15,092 bases of DNA from contig JAAYIO010000029.1 of assembly GCA_012523385.1 (NCBI GenBank), positions 1 to 15,092 of the forward strand, written 5' to 3'. Below are positions 14,380 to 15,092 of the stretch, one piece after another. This DNA is from Methanomicrobiales archaeon. GTDB lineage: Archaea; Halobacteriota; Methanomicrobia; Methanomicrobiales; Methanomicrobiaceae. Numbering within the stretch: the stretch's first letter is position 1; each line of letters starts with the position of its first letter. The notes under the pieces were generated by a model. That model was not told where the DNA came from. It ran no database searches and worked only from the letters and a program-made list of their open reading frames with translations. The translations under genes and the position numbers were made by a program.

Positions 14380-15092
14380 ATGATTTTTTCACAGTCCGTT
14401 ATTGATATGTTTAGTTCCAGTCTGGTGAGTATCATAGTATTAGCAAATATCACCTTTGCTATATCGGTGGTCTTTGTTGAACGAAAAAATCCATCTGTGG
14501 CCCTTTTGTGGGTTGCAGTGCTCTTTTTTCTGCCCATATTCGGGTTTCTTCTCTACCTCGTCTTTGGCCAGACAATATACAAGGGGCGAATATTCCAGCT
14601 AAAAGAAGCGGATGACCGTCTTAAAAAAGAGGTGATTGCACAGCACGAGAAGGATCTGAAGAGCATCCACATACCGCTCGAGGATAAGGCCGGAGATTAT
14701 CTCAATATGATTGCGATGCTCCTTAGAAACGATCAGGCGGTTATTTCAGGCGACAATATGGTGGAGGTTTTCACCGATGGACATGCCAAGTTCGATGCCT
14801 TACTGGACGCAATTGACCATGCTACGGATTTCATTCACCTGCAGTATTACATCATCAGAAATGACGATCTCTCGCGGCAGATTGCTACCGCTCTTGCACG
14901 AAAAGCACGGGAAGGAGTGACCGTCCGGGTGCTGGGGGATGCCCTTGGCTGCCACGGTCTGCCGAAGGATTTCTTCCGGGAACTAACAGATGCGGGCGGG
15001 GAGGTTGCGTGGTTCTTCCGGGCAAAATATTTCCGCATCAATATGCGGATAAACTACCGCAACCACCGGAAGCTTGCCATCATTGACGGCAA
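14380..15092 (+). CDS. Cardiolipin synthase-like phospholipase D protein (partial, cut by window end)
   Basis: The reading frame is open from the ATG at 14380 to the end of the window (237 full codons) and has no stop here. Two membrane segments at about 13-33 and 41-63 form the PLD nuclease-like N-terminal membrane domain seen in bacterial ClsA. A cytoplasmic PLD domain follows, with QYYIIRND at about 160 and the first HKD motif RNHRKLAIIDG (His229, Lys231, Asp236). The second HKD should lie beyond the window. Archaeal homologues make cardiolipin-type lipids from archaetidylglycerol, as shown for a Methanospirillum enzyme, so the same role in the cell membrane is likely. The start is well supported by GGAGAGG at 14367-14373, 6 nt upstream. 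Confidence 0.9.
   Translation, partial: MIFSQSVIDMFSSSLVSIIVLANITFAISVVFVERKNPSVALLWVAVLFFLPIFGFLLYLVFGQTIYKGRIFQLKEADDRLKKEVIAQHEKDLKSIHIPLEDKAGDYLNMIAMLLRNDQAVISGDNMVEVFTDGHAKFDALLDAIDHATDFIHLQYYIIRNDDLSRQIATALARKAREGVTVRVLGDALGCHGLPKDFFRELTDAGGEVAWFFRAKYFRINMRINYRNHRKLAIIDG

Overview
The window looks like chromosomal DNA of a methanogenic archaeon, most likely from the Methanomicrobiales. The case rests on several points: AT-rich TATA (box A) elements about 25 nt ahead of likely starts, GGAGG-type ribosome sites beside apparently leaderless genes, and oligo-T stretches instead of bacterial terminators. The gene content agrees: Tsr3, an archaeal-type cardiolipin synthase, long PAS-repeat sensors ending in an NDHIRNPL-like box, and an HTH-PAS regulator. 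The genus cannot be named from this sequence. No rRNA, tRNA, CRISPR array, insertion sequence or prophage gene was recognised.

Layout: (1) 37-1179, a secreted repeat protein with a C-terminal membrane anchor. (2) 1461-4206, a signalling pair made of a soluble methyl-accepting chemotaxis protein with two duplicated PAS domains and a CheW adaptor 13 bp downstream. (3) 4313-7782, a 967-residue multi-PAS protein with an H-box but no ATPase domain, followed closely by peptide-methionine sulfoxide reductase MsrA. (4) 7783-8285, about 500 bp without a convincing gene. (5) 8286-10693, a small block of alternating-strand genes with nucleic-acid or nucleobase themes: a METTL/Trm140-like SAM methyltransferase (-), a 2TM membrane protein (+), Tsr3 (-) and a two-domain TudS-like/nucleoside deoxyribosyltransferase fusion (+). 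(6) 10828-11151, a small helical protein of unknown function. (7) 11152-11900, a 750-bp gene-free stretch containing a candidate structured RNA and a cluster of GCATT half-sites in front of an HTH-PAS regulator. (8) 11901-13601, that regulator. (9) 13666-14268, a secreted surface protein. (10) 14380-end, the start of a cardiolipin synthase cut by the window edge.

Working together: three of the largest genes are sensors (MCP, PAS/H-box protein, HTH-PAS regulator), so the left and right parts look like an environmental-sensing neighbourhood. The MCP and CheW very probably act together and need a CheA encoded elsewhere. The PAS/H-box protein and MsrA are likely co-transcribed, which suggests, without proof, a redox input. 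The points most worth following up are the TudS-like/deoxyribosyltransferase fusion, the candidate non-coding RNA near 11515-11760, and the GCATT operator cluster ahead of the HTH-PAS gene.
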